60,524 bases of DNA. Origin: an uncultured Geobacter sp. (lineage in GTDB: Bacteria; Desulfobacterota; Desulfuromonadia; Geobacterales; Geobacteraceae). The position numbers and the translations under genes were made by a program. The DNA lies in contig CALABV010000005.1 of NCBI GenBank assembly GCA_937886325.1, positions 1 through 60,524 of the forward strand, read 5' to 3'. Positions 24,708 through 32,693 of this stretch are shown here, piece after piece; position 1 is the stretch's first letter, and each line of letters starts with the position of its first letter. Under the pieces are notes generated by a model. It had not been told where the DNA came from. It saw only the letters and a program-made list of their open reading frames with translations, and searched no databases.

Positions 24708-24902
24708 CGCCGCCAAAGCCCCCCGCGCAATAGTCCGGGCAGCTTCTCCATTTCCGTTTGCCCCTCCACCAGAGGCGATTTTTTGCAGCGCCTCTTTCAG
24801 CACACATATTTTCGCATCCTGGTAGCGCAGTTCATCGCACAATTTATTGTATTCTGCCCGTAGCGCGGTTAATTCGCTTAACTTAGGTTCACTCTCCGAC
24901 AT
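24702..24902 (-). CDS. Small coiled-coil protein, 66 aa
   Basis: ATG at 24902 after AGGACGG. Residues 8-40 form a heptad-like coil (LSELTALRAEYNKLCDEL). Ends in an Ala-rich tail whose stop is in hairpin 4. Unknown function. Confidence 0.5.
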   Translation of the reverse strand: MSESEPKLSELTALRAEYNKLCDELRYQDAKICVLKEALQKIASGGGANGNGEAARTIARGALAAV

Positions 24903-25192
24903 TGCCACCGTCCTTTCTTGTCCTTCTTCCATCCGTGTACCTCTATCCCCCATCCCGCATCACGGACCGCAGGGAGATATTCGCTTTCCTCTATCTTCCT
25001 TACCCTCGCGGATACGTTGCTTCCGCTTGTCGTCTGGACCGCGAGAGTTTCCGGGCCGCGCACCGCGAGAACGTCCACGAAGCCGAACAAATCTTGACGG
25101 ATACGGGCGTAGGGGTTCCAATGTTCCGTGATTGCGGCTATCCATCCTTCGGCGCGGAGGAGGGCAAGGGTGCGTTGGGTGGGGCTACTCAT
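24878..25192 (-). CDS. PD-(D/E)XK nuclease-like protein, 104 aa
   Basis: Pattern of small resolvase-like nucleases: LRAEGWIAAITEHWNPYARIRQDLFG, then FVDVLAV with the metal-binding Asp, and ETLAVQTTSGSN, where the usual E/Q-x-K position reads Q-x-T. The family is widespread in phages and is thought to process DNA junctions. ATG overlaps the preceding stop by 4 bases. Activity is uncertain because the Lys is not seen. Confidence 0.6.
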   Translation of the reverse strand: MSSPTQRTLALLRAEGWIAAITEHWNPYARIRQDLFGFVDVLAVRGPETLAVQTTSGSNVSARVRKIEESEYLPAVRDAGWGIEVHGWKKDKKGRWQCRRVNLS

Positions 25193-25758
25193 CCCTCCAC
25201 CCCGTAGCGGGTGCGGATATCATGAGCAATTCTTTTGCTGCATCCGCAATCGTTCGCATGGTTGTTGACGTAATCAATGCACTCCCTCGCTACCCTCTTA
25301 CGCTCCCGCGCCACAAGAAGTTCCTGGTCGGCGAGGTGTCGAGCGGCGCGTTGTCCCTCGATTCGAAGCTGTTCGTTTACCTCCCTGTGACTTTCTTCAA
25401 GAGCAGCGTATAGTTCAGCATCAGCTTCTATGTGTTTCTGCAACCTCTCAACTTCCTTTCTTGCAGCACACAATGGGCAAGCGTCGGCGTGAAGTAGGCC
25501 AAGGGTAGAATTACATACCGGACATTTGTTGTCGTAGAACCCAAGCTTGGCAGAGAGGCGTTCGTTCTCCGCGAGGAGGTCACGGATGATGGTGGGGGCG
25601 GCGGCGATGAATTTTGCATCAGGCTCGGTATAGATACATAAGATGTGCTTACCTAGTGCATTCGATGTTTTCCACTGGTACTGTACTTCTTCAGCTGCCC
25701 ACGCCCCCGGCGTAATCCCTTCCAGTAATGTCTTGATTTCTTCTATTGAGTACTTCAT
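25189..25758 (-). CDS. Coiled-coil zinc protein, 189 aa
   Basis: ATG at 25758 follows AAAGGAG. N-terminus IEEIKTLLEGITPGAWAAEEV and DAKFIAAAPTIIRDLLAENERL is a common phage accessory module; then a zinc ribbon CPVC..ADACPLC and a long coiled coil to the end. Possibly a regulator of early genes; no direct evidence. Confidence 0.6.
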   Translation of the reverse strand: MKYSIEEIKTLLEGITPGAWAAEEVQYQWKTSNALGKHILCIYTEPDAKFIAAAPTIIRDLLAENERLSAKLGFYDNKCPVCNSTLGLLHADACPLCAARKEVERLQKHIEADAELYAALEESHREVNEQLRIEGQRAARHLADQELLVARERKRVARECIDYVNNHANDCGCSKRIAHDIRTRYGVEG

Positions 25759-25897
25759 CTCCACTCCTTTAATGGCCTCCCCTCCCGCTGTTCCACGGTC
25801 GGACCAATGGTCTTTTCTGTTTCCTTTCAAGTAAATTTGTTTCTGACACAGTTTTACGAGGCAAGGAACGCCGAAAGGGGAGGGGAGGCTATAGTCG

Positions 25898-26065
25898 TTA
25901 TACCGTTTCTTTTGCCGCCTCCATCCCATGCTTGAATCCGTGCACCATTGCGGCGCGGTAATGCCAGCCTATCTTTTCAATAACTTCGGCATCGAGTCCA
26001 TGTAATTCAAGCAGTCCCTCGACATACTGCCAATGTGCCGCGGCGAGTTGCTCAGGGTCTTTCAT
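25898..26065 (-). CDS. Small helical 55-aa protein
   Basis: ATG at 26065 after GGAGGGGG, overlapping the MazG-like gene by 14 bases. WQYVEGLLELHG and HYRAAMVHGFKHG are typical of a widespread small phage protein of unknown function. Confidence 0.6.
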   Translation of the reverse strand: MKDPEQLAAAHWQYVEGLLELHGLDAEVIEKIGWHYRAAMVHGFKHGMEAAKETV

Positions 26066-26309
26066 AATACCCCCTCCGCGAGTTCTTGATCGTGACCTCG
26101 GTATACGCCGAATAGCTGTCAACGCCCATATCAAGGAGGATATGCAGGGCCGTATCCGCCGATTGCTGCACGTCTACGAGTTCCAGGGAGGCCGCTTTCA
26201 GGTCGCCACCCTCCACGGCCTCCCGGACCTCGTTAATCTCGGATTGGAGATGGTCCAGTTGTTCAAGGATGGTGTTCTGCTTGGCAAATCTGGTGATTGG
26301 AAATAACAC
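26052..26309 (-). CDS. MazG-like nucleotide pyrophosphohydrolase, 85 aa
   Basis: Four-helix all-alpha NTP-pyrophosphatase type: EINEVREA supplies the E-x-x-E pair and ELVDVQQSADTALHILLD the E-x-x-D pair of the metal site. Such enzymes hydrolyse NTPs or ppGpp-like nucleotides and adjust the pool during infection. Sits next to the recombination genes. Confidence 0.65.
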   Translation of the reverse strand: MLFPITRFAKQNTILEQLDHLQSEINEVREAVEGGDLKAASLELVDVQQSADTALHILLDMGVDSYSAYTEVTIKNSRRGYYERP

Positions 26310-26608
26310 TATGCCGCCTCCCTCTTAACAAACCGCCCCTTGGCATCCCTCACGGGTTCCTGCCGGTAATACAGCCGGTGGATCTCCCGGTTCAGGGCCA
26401 TGTTCAATTTCCGCGACTTCCAAAACTCCTCGTGCCGGACCTGTTTGAACGGGTACTCACACAGCATGTCGAAACACTTCCCTGCGATGTCGTATGCCCT
26501 GGTTCGGATACGGGACTTTTCAGGAAACCTGTCGCCCAGGTCGGAGAGCATGAGGGCGGCGACGCTCAAATTGAAGGCGACCTTCATTTCGGTTTCGTCC
26601 TTGGTCAT
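26309..26608 (-). CDS. Hypothetical 99-aa helical protein
   Basis: Mostly helical and basic (NREIHRLYYRQEPVRDAKGRF). Lies between the annealing-protein gene and the MazG-like gene with one- and two-base gaps, so it is part of the same operon. No known family. Confidence 0.55.
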   Translation of the reverse strand: MTKDETEMKVAFNLSVAALMLSDLGDRFPEKSRIRTRAYDIAGKCFDMLCEYPFKQVRHEEFWKSRKLNMALNREIHRLYYRQEPVRDAKGRFVKREAA

Positions 26609-26610
26609 GA

Positions 26611-27618
26611 TTATTCCCCCTCCGGAGGTTCAGCGAACGGACAGGACGGGGCATGGCCGCCGACCTCGCCGCATTCCGGGCAGGGTTCGGCATGTTCGCC
26701 CGGAGGATCGGGCCAGCCGTCGTCGGAGTTGTCCATGTTGGGGAGGGGCGCAGCGGATTCTTCGGTTTGCGGGGCGGCTTCGGCTTCCTGCTTCTTCCGA
26801 TTCCGCAGCTTGTCCTTCAGGTTCTCAACCGTCCCGGCCTTCGGTTCGTCGGCCGCCTGTTCGGGCGCTTCAAACCAGTCGGCGGGGCCGCTCATGCCGT
26901 CCTTGAGAGAGTTGTAAATCTTGCGGAGGGACACGACTTGTGCCGGGGTAATGGCGTCGATGCGGCGCTGGATGCGCTTCTCTATCTGCTCTTTTGTTAC
27001 GCCAAACTTATCAAAGGCATCCGCCAACTTTTTCAGCGCTTCGGGTGATGTGTCGGCTTTCGCCTTCAGGGTCTGTTCAACCTGGCTCACAGCGGCCTCT
27101 ATGATGTCGGCAGGGATAAGCGCCAGCATCGCGGCCCTGAGCCTTCTCGCCCCAAAATTGGCGAGATTCTCATACCTGTCGCGGCTGTCCTCAAGTTTGT
27201 ACGTCCTGTTCTTCGTGGTGCGCTCGTGCTTGACGGTGAATACCTTTGACTGTCTGACGTTGGTTTCGTAATCCACGGCGTAGGCTTCAAGTACGCTTTC
27301 ATCGGAACCGCTTTCCAGTTCCCTTACACCACATGCCGCGTTTCCCCATAGCCTGAAAATGGTTTCCGCGAGGCGGATAGAAGGCCCGGAAATGTCCGTA
27401 CCGCCCCGGCTGTACGTATAAAGGGCTGTCTCCGCGAGGGATGGGCGTTGACATGCAATCATTACCTTGTCCACCACCTCCATCTCGTTCCTGGGGAATC
27501 GCTTGGCCACCATAATTGCGGCTTGGGCTTCAGTTACCTCCCGGCTGCCAGCTATCTGCGCGAGGGCCGAACCGTGGGGCTGTATCGAGTTTGACGGGTG
27601 AATTGCAACGTCGTTCAT
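26611..27618 (-). CDS. Putative ssDNA-annealing recombinase, 335 aa
   Basis: Resembles a common phage family always beside YqaJ/RecE-type exonucleases: EAQAAIMVAKRFPRNE, SLAETALYTYSRGGTDISGPSIRLAETI, ATTKNRTYKLxDxRDRYENLANFGARRLRA. The C-terminal 100 residues are a low-complexity linker and a CPECGEVGGHAPSCPF zinc knot. Role: anneal single strands made by the exonuclease. The link to RecT/Sak families is inferred from gene order. Confidence 0.65.
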   Translation of the reverse strand: MNDVAIHPSNSIQPHGSALAQIAGSREVTEAQAAIMVAKRFPRNEMEVVDKVMIACQRPSLAETALYTYSRGGTDISGPSIRLAETIFRLWGNAACGVRELESGSDESVLEAYAVDYETNVRQSKVFTVKHERTTKNRTYKLEDSRDRYENLANFGARRLRAAMLALIPADIIEAAVSQVEQTLKAKADTSPEALKKLADAFDKFGVTKEQIEKRIQRRIDAITPAQVVSLRKIYNSLKDGMSGPADWFEAPEQAADEPKAGTVENLKDKLRNRKKQEAEAAPQTEESAAPLPNMDNSDDGWPDPPGEHAEPCPECGEVGGHAPSCPFAEPPEGE

Positions 27619-27644
27619 ATTCGTGACTCCTTTTCGATAGTGTT

Positions 27645-28580
27645 CTACTTCAGCAGGAACCGCCTGCTGCCTTCCGATGTCTTCAGAAACTGGCCGTACA
27701 GATCCGCATGGGCCACTTTGAACGCCTCAGCGTCGAACCGCGTGGACCCTTTGGAAATGCGATAGGTAGCCAGCGGTTTGCCGTCCTTCAGTAACGTGTC
27801 GCCCTTGTCCCCAAGAGCGAGGATAATTTGACCCTTCAATCTCTCCTCCTCGGCCTCCATCGCCTTCACGGACTCTTTGACGGCCTTCAGCCTGTTCACT
27901 GCCTGGATTATTTCTTTCGACGCCTCCACGCCCCCACTGACGGCCAAATTCCCGTATTTCTGAATCGCCTCGGCATAGGTAACGGGTTCGGGCGGAATGT
28001 TCTTCTGCACCAACTCCCAAAATGCGGCCGCCTCATCAACCATCATCTCCTGTAATTCCCTGTCGGCTTCCACGGTATAGATGACCGGCTCCCGGTTGCT
28101 GATGGATGCGACCACATCCGCGACCTCGTAGCCGGTGACAATCATGTAATGCTGCACCTGGCACATGTACTCAGTGGGAATGTCGGAACTTCCCGGTTCC
28201 CCCCATTCGCGGCCACTCCCGGCGGTCTTGATTTCCACCACTCGCGGCTCGTCCGTGTAGCCGTCCAGGTTCGCCAGCAGGAACGGATATTGTGGGCAGG
28301 TAATGACCGATTCCGGGACCAGGACCGTGTGACCGGTAACATCGGCGTAAAACTGCCGGATCGCCGGTTCCAGGGTGCGCCCGACCAGCATCCGCCAGTT
28401 ATCGGGGATGGGGCCGGCTTCGCCTATCTTCTCCTGATAAACCTGCAACGGGGTCTTGTAGCGCGACAGGCCCATGATGGCCGCTATGTCGCTCCCGCCG
28501 ATACCTCGCCGCCGCGCCTGATACCACTCGGATTCGGCTGTGTGATGTTGCGATATTTTCTCCGCAAGATTTCCGTTCAT
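27645..28580 (-). CDS. YqaJ-type viral exonuclease, 311 aa
   Basis: Lambda-exonuclease fold. RRRGIGGSDIAAIMG at residues 23-37, active site D106 (LANLDGY) with E116-x-K118 (VVEIK), then QVQHYM. The last 90 residues hold a coiled coil and a YRIS..STRFD end seen in the family. Digests double-stranded ends to start recombination. ATG overlaps the stop of the coiled-coil gene. Confidence 0.88.
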   Translation of the reverse strand: MNGNLAEKISQHHTAESEWYQARRRGIGGSDIAAIMGLSRYKTPLQVYQEKIGEAGPIPDNWRMLVGRTLEPAIRQFYADVTGHTVLVPESVITCPQYPFLLANLDGYTDEPRVVEIKTAGSGREWGEPGSSDIPTEYMCQVQHYMIVTGYEVADVVASISNREPVIYTVEADRELQEMMVDEAAAFWELVQKNIPPEPVTYAEAIQKYGNLAVSGGVEASKEIIQAVNRLKAVKESVKAMEAEEERLKGQIILALGDKGDTLLKDGKPLATYRISKGSTRFDAEAFKVAHADLYGQFLKTSEGSRRFLLK

Positions 28581-28582
28581 GG

Positions 28583-29617
28583 TTATGCGGCCTCCTCTGC
28601 CGCCTCTTCCTCACGGTCAAACGTGTGGCCGCATTTCGGGCAGGTAATCATCCGCTCGGCCTTCGCCTTTTCCGCCGCAATTCGAGCCGCCTCGGCCTCC
28701 TGACGGACTTTTTCTTCAGCCGCAGCCTTCGCCCTTGCCTCTTCCAGTTCGCGTTGCTGGCGGTCAATCTCGGCCTGCTTTGCTGCCGCTTCGGCTTCCA
28801 GTTTGGCGCGTTCTTCGGCAATCCGCTTTTCTTCGGCGTCACGTTCGGCCTTCAGTTTCGCCTCTTCAGCCTCCCGCGCCTCGCGGAGTTTCCGATCCTC
28901 TTCCTGGCGCCGGGCTTCATCTTCCTTGCGGAGTCGTTCCAGTTCGGCGCGTTCGGCCTCAAGCTTCCCCCGCTCCTCTGCGGCCTTGCGGTCGGCTTCT
29001 TCCTTTTCAGCCTTCAGACGTGCCGCTTCCGCTTCCTGCTCGGCCTTGATTTTTGCGGCTTCGGCCTCGGCGGCCTGCTTGTCGGAGAGAATCTGTTTCA
29101 GCTTGGATACGGATTCCATCTTGGCGTACTGCGCTTCAGCGGTTAATTCCTGGTAATCGTCCTCGGTGATCGCAAGAGCCTCGACGTTCGGCAGGACTTC
29201 GGCCAACCTTGCGGCGCTCAGGTTGACAGCCTTCAGCGGGTACTCTTTGATGGTCTGGATTTTGGCCTTGATGCCGTCCACCCGCTCTTGTTCGATACGG
29301 GCTTTCTCGGCCTTCTCGGCTTCCTTCCGCGCCTCTTCGGCTTTAATGGCCTCGTCAATCGGGCGCTCCAGTTTCAGGATCTCCTCGGTGATTCGCTTGG
29401 CCTCCGAGTCAATCAGCTTGCACCGCTCAAGGGCGGGAGCCTTGATTTCCTTCCTCATGGCCTCAAGGGACGTTCTGAGGGTTACGCATTCCCGCCGGTC
29501 TTTCCTGGCCGAATCCATGCCCTTGGTGGTAGCTACGTCGTAGACCACGCCTGCCATGCGCGAACGGAGTTCCTGTAAGCCTGCTTCTGTCTGTGAATAT
29601 TCTTGGATTGCTGCCAT
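28583..29617 (-). CDS. Long coiled-coil protein with C-terminal zinc motif, 344 aa
   Basis: Residues 60-320 are an almost unbroken charged coiled coil (Ala/Glu/Lys/Arg). It ends in CPKCGHTFDREEE, a CxxC half-site. The N-terminal RSRMAGVVYDVATTKGMDSARKDRRE block is the conserved head of phage proteins that precede YqaJ genes. Likely part of the recombination module, perhaps scaffolding the nuclease. Confidence 0.65.
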   Translation of the reverse strand: MAAIQEYSQTEAGLQELRSRMAGVVYDVATTKGMDSARKDRRECVTLRTSLEAMRKEIKAPALERCKLIDSEAKRITEEILKLERPIDEAIKAEEARKEAEKAEKARIEQERVDGIKAKIQTIKEYPLKAVNLSAARLAEVLPNVEALAITEDDYQELTAEAQYAKMESVSKLKQILSDKQAAEAEAAKIKAEQEAEAARLKAEKEEADRKAAEERGKLEAERAELERLRKEDEARRQEEDRKLREAREAEEAKLKAERDAEEKRIAEERAKLEAEAAAKQAEIDRQQRELEEARAKAAAEEKVRQEAEAARIAAEKAKAERMITCPKCGHTFDREEEAAEEAA

Positions 29618-29628
29618 TTTCTCCCCTT

Positions 29629-29835
29629 TCAGAACGGTATATCGCTCGTATCCTCAACCTCGGTCCACGTAACCTCTATCTTTTTCGCCACCCCGCAGGA
29701 GCCGAGGACGAAAAACTCTTGGCCCGGATTCGTCTGCGACAGTCGAAACGCCTCTGATTTGGCCTCAGAAAACGAGTTATGTTTCATTCTCGGCAAGCCG
29801 CACGATGGATTCCACACCACCCAAAATGGCTTCAT
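29629..29835 (-). CDS. Small 68-aa phage protein
   Basis: FWVVWNPSCGLPRMKH and AKSEAFRLSQTNPGQEFFVL form a pattern frequent in short accessory proteins of phages. ATGA overlap with the gene upstream. Function unknown. Confidence 0.6.
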   Translation of the reverse strand: MKPFWVVWNPSCGLPRMKHNSFSEAKSEAFRLSQTNPGQEFFVLGSCGVAKKIEVTWTEVEDTSDIPF

Positions 29836-30113
29836 ACCTCCTCCTCATCCACCGCACAAACATGCGGCATAACGTCAATGGTTGTCCGTAGCGGCGTAAC
29901 CTGGATTATCCTGAACCTCAACCGCTCCCCGCACTCCGCGCATTGAGCGGAAAATTCGTGCTCAATCGTGTTCAGGAACCGTTCTTTGTCGCCGAACGTG
30001 TCCTTTCCGCCGCCGTGCTTGTTCTGCTGGCAGGCGGCGACGCCCTCCGGCGAGGCACAAAACTTCCCGCAAGAGCATTCCTCAACCGCTCTCAACTTCT
30101 CTGCCGTGTTCAC
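29832..30113 (-). CDS. Cys-rich 93-aa protein
   Basis: GTG at 30113 follows GGAGTCAAGGA and is preferred to the GTG at 30155, which would cross a promoter-like segment. Cys pairs CSCGKFC and CAECGERL suggest a zinc fold. Acidic C-terminus. Unknown function. Confidence 0.55.
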   Translation of the reverse strand: MNTAEKLRAVEECSCGKFCASPEGVAACQQNKHGGGKDTFGDKERFLNTIEHEFSAQCAECGERLRFRIIQVTPLRTTIDVMPHVCAVDEEEV

Positions 30114-30116
30114 TCC

Positions 30117-30145
30117 TTGACTCCTCTCCGGCACCCTGATATAGT
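30117..30145 (+). promoter_or_regulatory. Plus-strand promoter inside the minus early operon
   Basis: TTGACT and TATAGT separated by exactly 17 bases. No plus-strand gene follows; a terminator lies 20 bases after the expected start. It occupies the gap before the gene starting at 30113. Confidence 0.5.
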
Positions 30146-30151
30146 GCCTGT

Positions 30152-30187
30152 ACACATGCTTATTGCCCTCGAAAGAGGGCTTTTTTA
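30152..30187 (+). ncRNA. Possible tiny RNA ending in an intrinsic terminator
   Basis: From the expected start near 30152 the transcript would be about 35 bases: a short single-stranded leader, then CCCTC-GAAA-GAGGG (30167-30180) and TTTTTT. The T-run is only on the plus strand, so it does not serve the minus operon. It could be antisense to the leader of the 30113 gene. Confidence 0.35.
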
Positions 30188-30382
30188 TTACCCTTCTCTC
30201 GGCTCATGCAGCGCATGATATTTGCCGTAACAAGAAAGGCATGGCTCCTTCTTCATCCTCGGTCCTTTGCGCTCCCAATGCCTACAGGTGCGGCAGGTTC
30301 GGGCGTCAATGACCTTTTGTGGCTCATAGAACATTTCCTTGAACCCCTCTCGTTGCGAAAAAGGAAACCGCTCAAAACTCAC
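30188..30382 (-). CDS. Zinc-knuckle protein, 48-64 aa
   Basis: Two starts are possible: GTG at 30382 in a GTGA overlap with the previous gene, or ATG at 30334 after AAGGAA. The core CRTCRHWERK...CLSCYGKYHAL is a four-Cys zinc site common in phage early regions. Confidence 0.55.
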   Translation of the reverse strand: MSFERFPFSQREGFKEMFYEPQKVIDARTCRTCRHWERKGPRMKKEPCLSCYGKYHALHEPREG

Positions 30383-30534
30383 TCCTCCCCCGCCAACTCC
30401 TGCGCACACTCCCCGCACCAGCACTCAGTTTCAAACAGTCGCGCATGGTGCTCGACCAGCATGTGCTCCCCGGCGAAAATCGTGGCCCCGCACCTTGAGC
30501 AGTGGGTGGTTAGTTGGGCTGTTTGGAGTTTCAT
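30379..30534 (-). CDS. Zinc-ribbon protein, 51 aa
   Basis: ATG at 30534 overlaps the TGA of the preceding gene (ATGA). HCSRCGATIFAGEHM and ECWCGECAQEL make a four- to six-Cys zinc fold. No further domain. Confidence 0.6.
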   Translation of the reverse strand: MKLQTAQLTTHCSRCGATIFAGEHMLVEHHARLFETECWCGECAQELAGEE

Positions 30535-30791
30535 ACTGCCCTTCTCCGCCGAATCTTGGCTCTCTTGGCAAATTTAAGACGATTTGTTTTTCTCGGTTTC
30601 CCGCTCCGCCCCCTTACCCCATAGAATTCACGCGGCGATATATGAGGCTCGTAAAATCCGGACGGAACATTGAAGGGCGTTGTGACTGGCAGATAAATCC
30701 GCTCGTCTAATCCCACCTGATGTTGCAACCCGATCGCGTTCGCCATAGCTGCCAGTTGTGCTACAATAATATTTCGCTGAATCGTGCTCAT
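30531..30791 (-). CDS. Basic 86-aa protein
   Basis: ATG at 30791 after GGAGGCGG. Helical N-terminus, Pro-rich middle (PVTTPFNVPSGFYEP) and an Arg/Lys-rich tail (KRAKIRRRRAV). Possibly nucleic-acid binding. Unknown family. Confidence 0.5.
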   Translation of the reverse strand: MSTIQRNIIVAQLAAMANAIGLQHQVGLDERIYLPVTTPFNVPSGFYEPHISPREFYGVRGRSGKPRKTNRLKFAKRAKIRRRRAV

Positions 30792-30840
30792 GCCGCCTCC
30801 CTTTCCTCTTCCACCGCCCCCGTCCCATACCGCTCCGCCT

Positions 30841-31953
30841 TCATAATTCACCTCTCAATATCTTCCATGCGAGTGCAACTACCTGCGGGACTTGCCCGTT
30901 CCCCAAAGCCTTGAGCCGGTCGATTCTGGCGGGTATCCCGCTTGCCACCCTCGGCACCCCGTCCGGTTCCGCTTTCCACCATTCTTCCGATCCGTAATTC
31001 TCAACCGCTTCCCTCGACAAAGGGGCAAGGGAGGTCCATCCGATTGGAAAGCCCATCAACCATTCCACCCAATCGGGGTTCAGTTGGCCGCCGGGCCGCT
31101 CCCCGCTCGACAGGAGATAGCCCGGTATGCTGTCCCGATCTCGCAGCGAGATCGGGAGGGTGCTGTTCTTCGCATCCTGAGCGCAGGGCGTCGGCAGCAT
31201 CGCCACCGCTGTCGCAAGAGATACCCCCGTCGCGCTCCGTTCCATCTTGGCGAAGTCCGGCCCCGCCGCTGATGCTTTCGGGGTCGGCCACATCTTCACA
31301 GCCGTTACCAGCCCGTCCCCGCTCGTCGCACTTGCCCCTTTCCGGTTGTAGTTTCCACAGACATTCGGAGTAGGCCACATCACTTGCGCCGATAAATGCA
31401 GCCCTCCCTTGCTGTCTCTCGCATTCGGGCCTCCGTGGTCTCCGCCCGTCGCATTCGGCGTTCGCCAGAATCCATACCCGCTTTCTTCTGTGCGGTGCCC
31501 CAATATCGTCAGCCCCAAGCTGCAAGGGTCGTCGAACCGCATAGCCAAGTCTCCGCAAGTCTCTGATGACCACGGGCAGATATCTGCGTATTCCCGGCAC
31601 GTTTTCAAGCAGAACGAGTCTTGGCTTGACAATGCGAATAACGTCCCTTGTTGCCGGCCACATGTTTCGTCCGTCCTCGGCTCCCTTTCTCTTTCCGGCG
31701 ACGCTGAACGGCTGGCAGGGGAACCCTGCGGTAACGACATCAACCAGTCCTTTATAGCTTGCGGCGTACCCGCCACTGATGAATGCGCGGATATCGCCGA
31801 AGATTGGGGCTTCGTGCAGGATGCCGTCGTCGATTCGTTGTCTGATGACGCGCTGGCAGTAATCGTCCCATTCGACATACCCGATATGCCGGAAGCCGAG
31901 GAGCATTGTTCCGAGGACTCCACCGCCTCCGCCTGTAAAGAGGGAGAGTTCAT
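30841..31953 (-). pseudogene. C5 cytosine methyltransferase C-terminal half in the +1 frame
   Basis: Open frame of 370 codons overlapping the catalytic frame. From about 31500 on it reads like a phage C5-methyltransferase C-terminus: WRTPNATGGDHGG, MWPTPNVCGNYNRKG, LNPDWVEWLMGFPIGW, and RIDRLKALGNGQVPQVVALAW, motifs IX-X. It lacks motifs I, IV and VI, and its ATG sits four bases after the other gene's GTG. Either a +1 shift joins the halves or a separate subunit is made. Confidence 0.55.
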
Positions 31954-31957
31954 TCAC
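31001..31957 (-). CDS. C5 cytosine DNA methyltransferase, catalytic frame, 318 aa
   Basis: GTG at 31957 with GGAGGCGG, overlapping the upstream TGA. Motif I LFTGGGGGVLG, motif IV GFPCQPFS with catalytic Cys81, motif VI ENV at 118-120 and motif VIII IGAPHRRKRVW at 152-162 are all present. The frame then ends without motifs IX-X, which sit in the other frame. Methylation by such enzymes protects phage DNA from host restriction. Function as encoded depends on how the frames are joined. Confidence 0.75.
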   Translation of the reverse strand: MNELSLFTGGGGGVLGTMLLGFRHIGYVEWDDYCQRVIRQRIDDGILHEAPIFGDIRAFISGGYAASYKGLVDVVTAGFPCQPFSVAGKRKGAEDGRNMWPATRDVIRIVKPRLVLLENVPGIRRYLPVVIRDLRRLGYAVRRPLQLGADDIGAPHRRKRVWILANAECDGRRPRRPECERQQGRAAFIGASDVAYSECLWKLQPERGKCDERGRAGNGCEDVADPESISGGAGLRQDGTERDGGISCDSGGDAADALRSGCEEQHPPDLAARSGQHTGLSPVERGAARRPTEPRLGGMVDGLSNRMDLPCPFVEGSG

Positions 31958-32154
31958 GCCGCCTCCGCGATTTCCTGGACTTCCGTTGCCCCATACCTCT
32001 CCGCCATAATGTCCCCCGCATACTCCGGGTAATGCAGCCAGAGACATGCGTTGCAGATGCCTCCGGTCGGGCCGGTCTGGCCGTGGCCGGGCTTCGTGCC
32101 GATGATGTGGTGGCAGTAGGCGCACTCAATTGTCATTATGGTAGATTTTTCCAT
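31954..32154 (-). CDS. HNH-like zinc-finger protein, 60-66 aa
   Basis: CAYCHHIIGTK, then GICNACLWLHYPEYAGD, a four-Cys site. Start may be ATG 32154 (GGAG upstream) or ATG 32136, which overlaps the stop of the HTH gene (TAATG). The stop overlaps the methyltransferase start (GTGA), so the three genes are tightly coupled. Confidence 0.6.
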   Translation of the reverse strand: MEKSTIMTIECAYCHHIIGTKPGHGQTGPTGGICNACLWLHYPEYAGDIMAERYGATEVQEIAEAA

Positions 32155-32285
32155 GTCATTCTCCGCGCAGAAGCACTAACGGTCATGTATGGAATTCCAT
32201 ACTTTTTTGCTATCTCTGAAATTTTCTTTCCATTTGCATTTTGATATTGTAGTTTTTCCACCGCAGCCGCACCTGCAATACCCAT
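32136..32285 (-). CDS. Small helix-turn-helix protein, 49 aa
   Basis: ATG at 32285 after AGGGGAAA. ANGKKISEIAKKYGIPYMTVSASARRMTW is a clear HTH of the sigma-70 region 4/resolvase type. The alternative frame here gives a Cys-rich peptide that I reject. Likely a small DNA-binding regulator. Confidence 0.55.
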   Translation of the reverse strand: MGIAGAAAVEKLQYQNANGKKISEIAKKYGIPYMTVSASARRMTWKNLP

Positions 32286-32303
32286 ATCTAGTTTCCCCTG
32301 CTT

Positions 32304-32693
32304 TCATGCCGCGTCCTCCATCACATAGGCACGTTTGGCCCTGTGCCATACTCCCGCCGAATCCTGTTGGACAGGGGCGGGCAGCGTTCTTTTCCCGTTC
32401 TCCCAATTCCGCAGTAACGAGGCGCAAGCCCCGCACATGCCGTTGGGATTGGAGCGCATCATTTTCCCCGAACATCCGACGACCGGGCAGGCGATAAATT
32501 CTTTCACCTTGACGGGGCGTTGGTCCTTGTTTGACTTCGCGCCAGCCTCGATCCATGCCTCGCGGCCGAACTTTTCCATCTTTGCCGGGGCTGCGTTTTC
32601 CTCCCAGTAGCCGCATATTTGACATTTTACGGCATGGTTGTAGTACCAATTGTCTCTGACCAGGGTTCCCTGTTTGCAATGCGGGCATTTCAT
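32304..32693 (-). CDS. Double zinc-ribbon protein, 129 aa
   Basis: ATG at 32693 overlaps the previous stop (ATGA). First ribbon CPHCKQG..VKCQICGYW, second ribbon CPVVGCSGKM..MCGACASLL with RxNPNGMC. C-terminal WHRAKRAYV. Frame continues upstream through the repeat tract only because that DNA is open in several frames. Role unknown; a nucleic-acid-binding adaptor is likely. Confidence 0.65.
   Translation of the reverse strand: MKCPHCKQGTLVRDNWYYNHAVKCQICGYWEENAAPAKMEKFGREAWIEAGAKSNKDQRPVKVKEFIACPVVGCSGKMMRSNPNGMCGACASLLRNWENGKRTLPAPVQQDSAGVWHRAKRAYVMEDAA

Noticed and set aside
28625..29146. Plus-strand frames over the coiled-coil gene
   Set aside because: They are antisense shadows created by the Ala/Glu/Lys codon bias of the 344-aa gene.
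32176..32311. Cys-rich 43-aa protein (MKAGETRYGYCRCGCGG...)
   Set aside because: The overlapping frame has ATG, ribosome site and a clear HTH, and couples to the next gene by TAATG; the Cys frame ends in poor composition.
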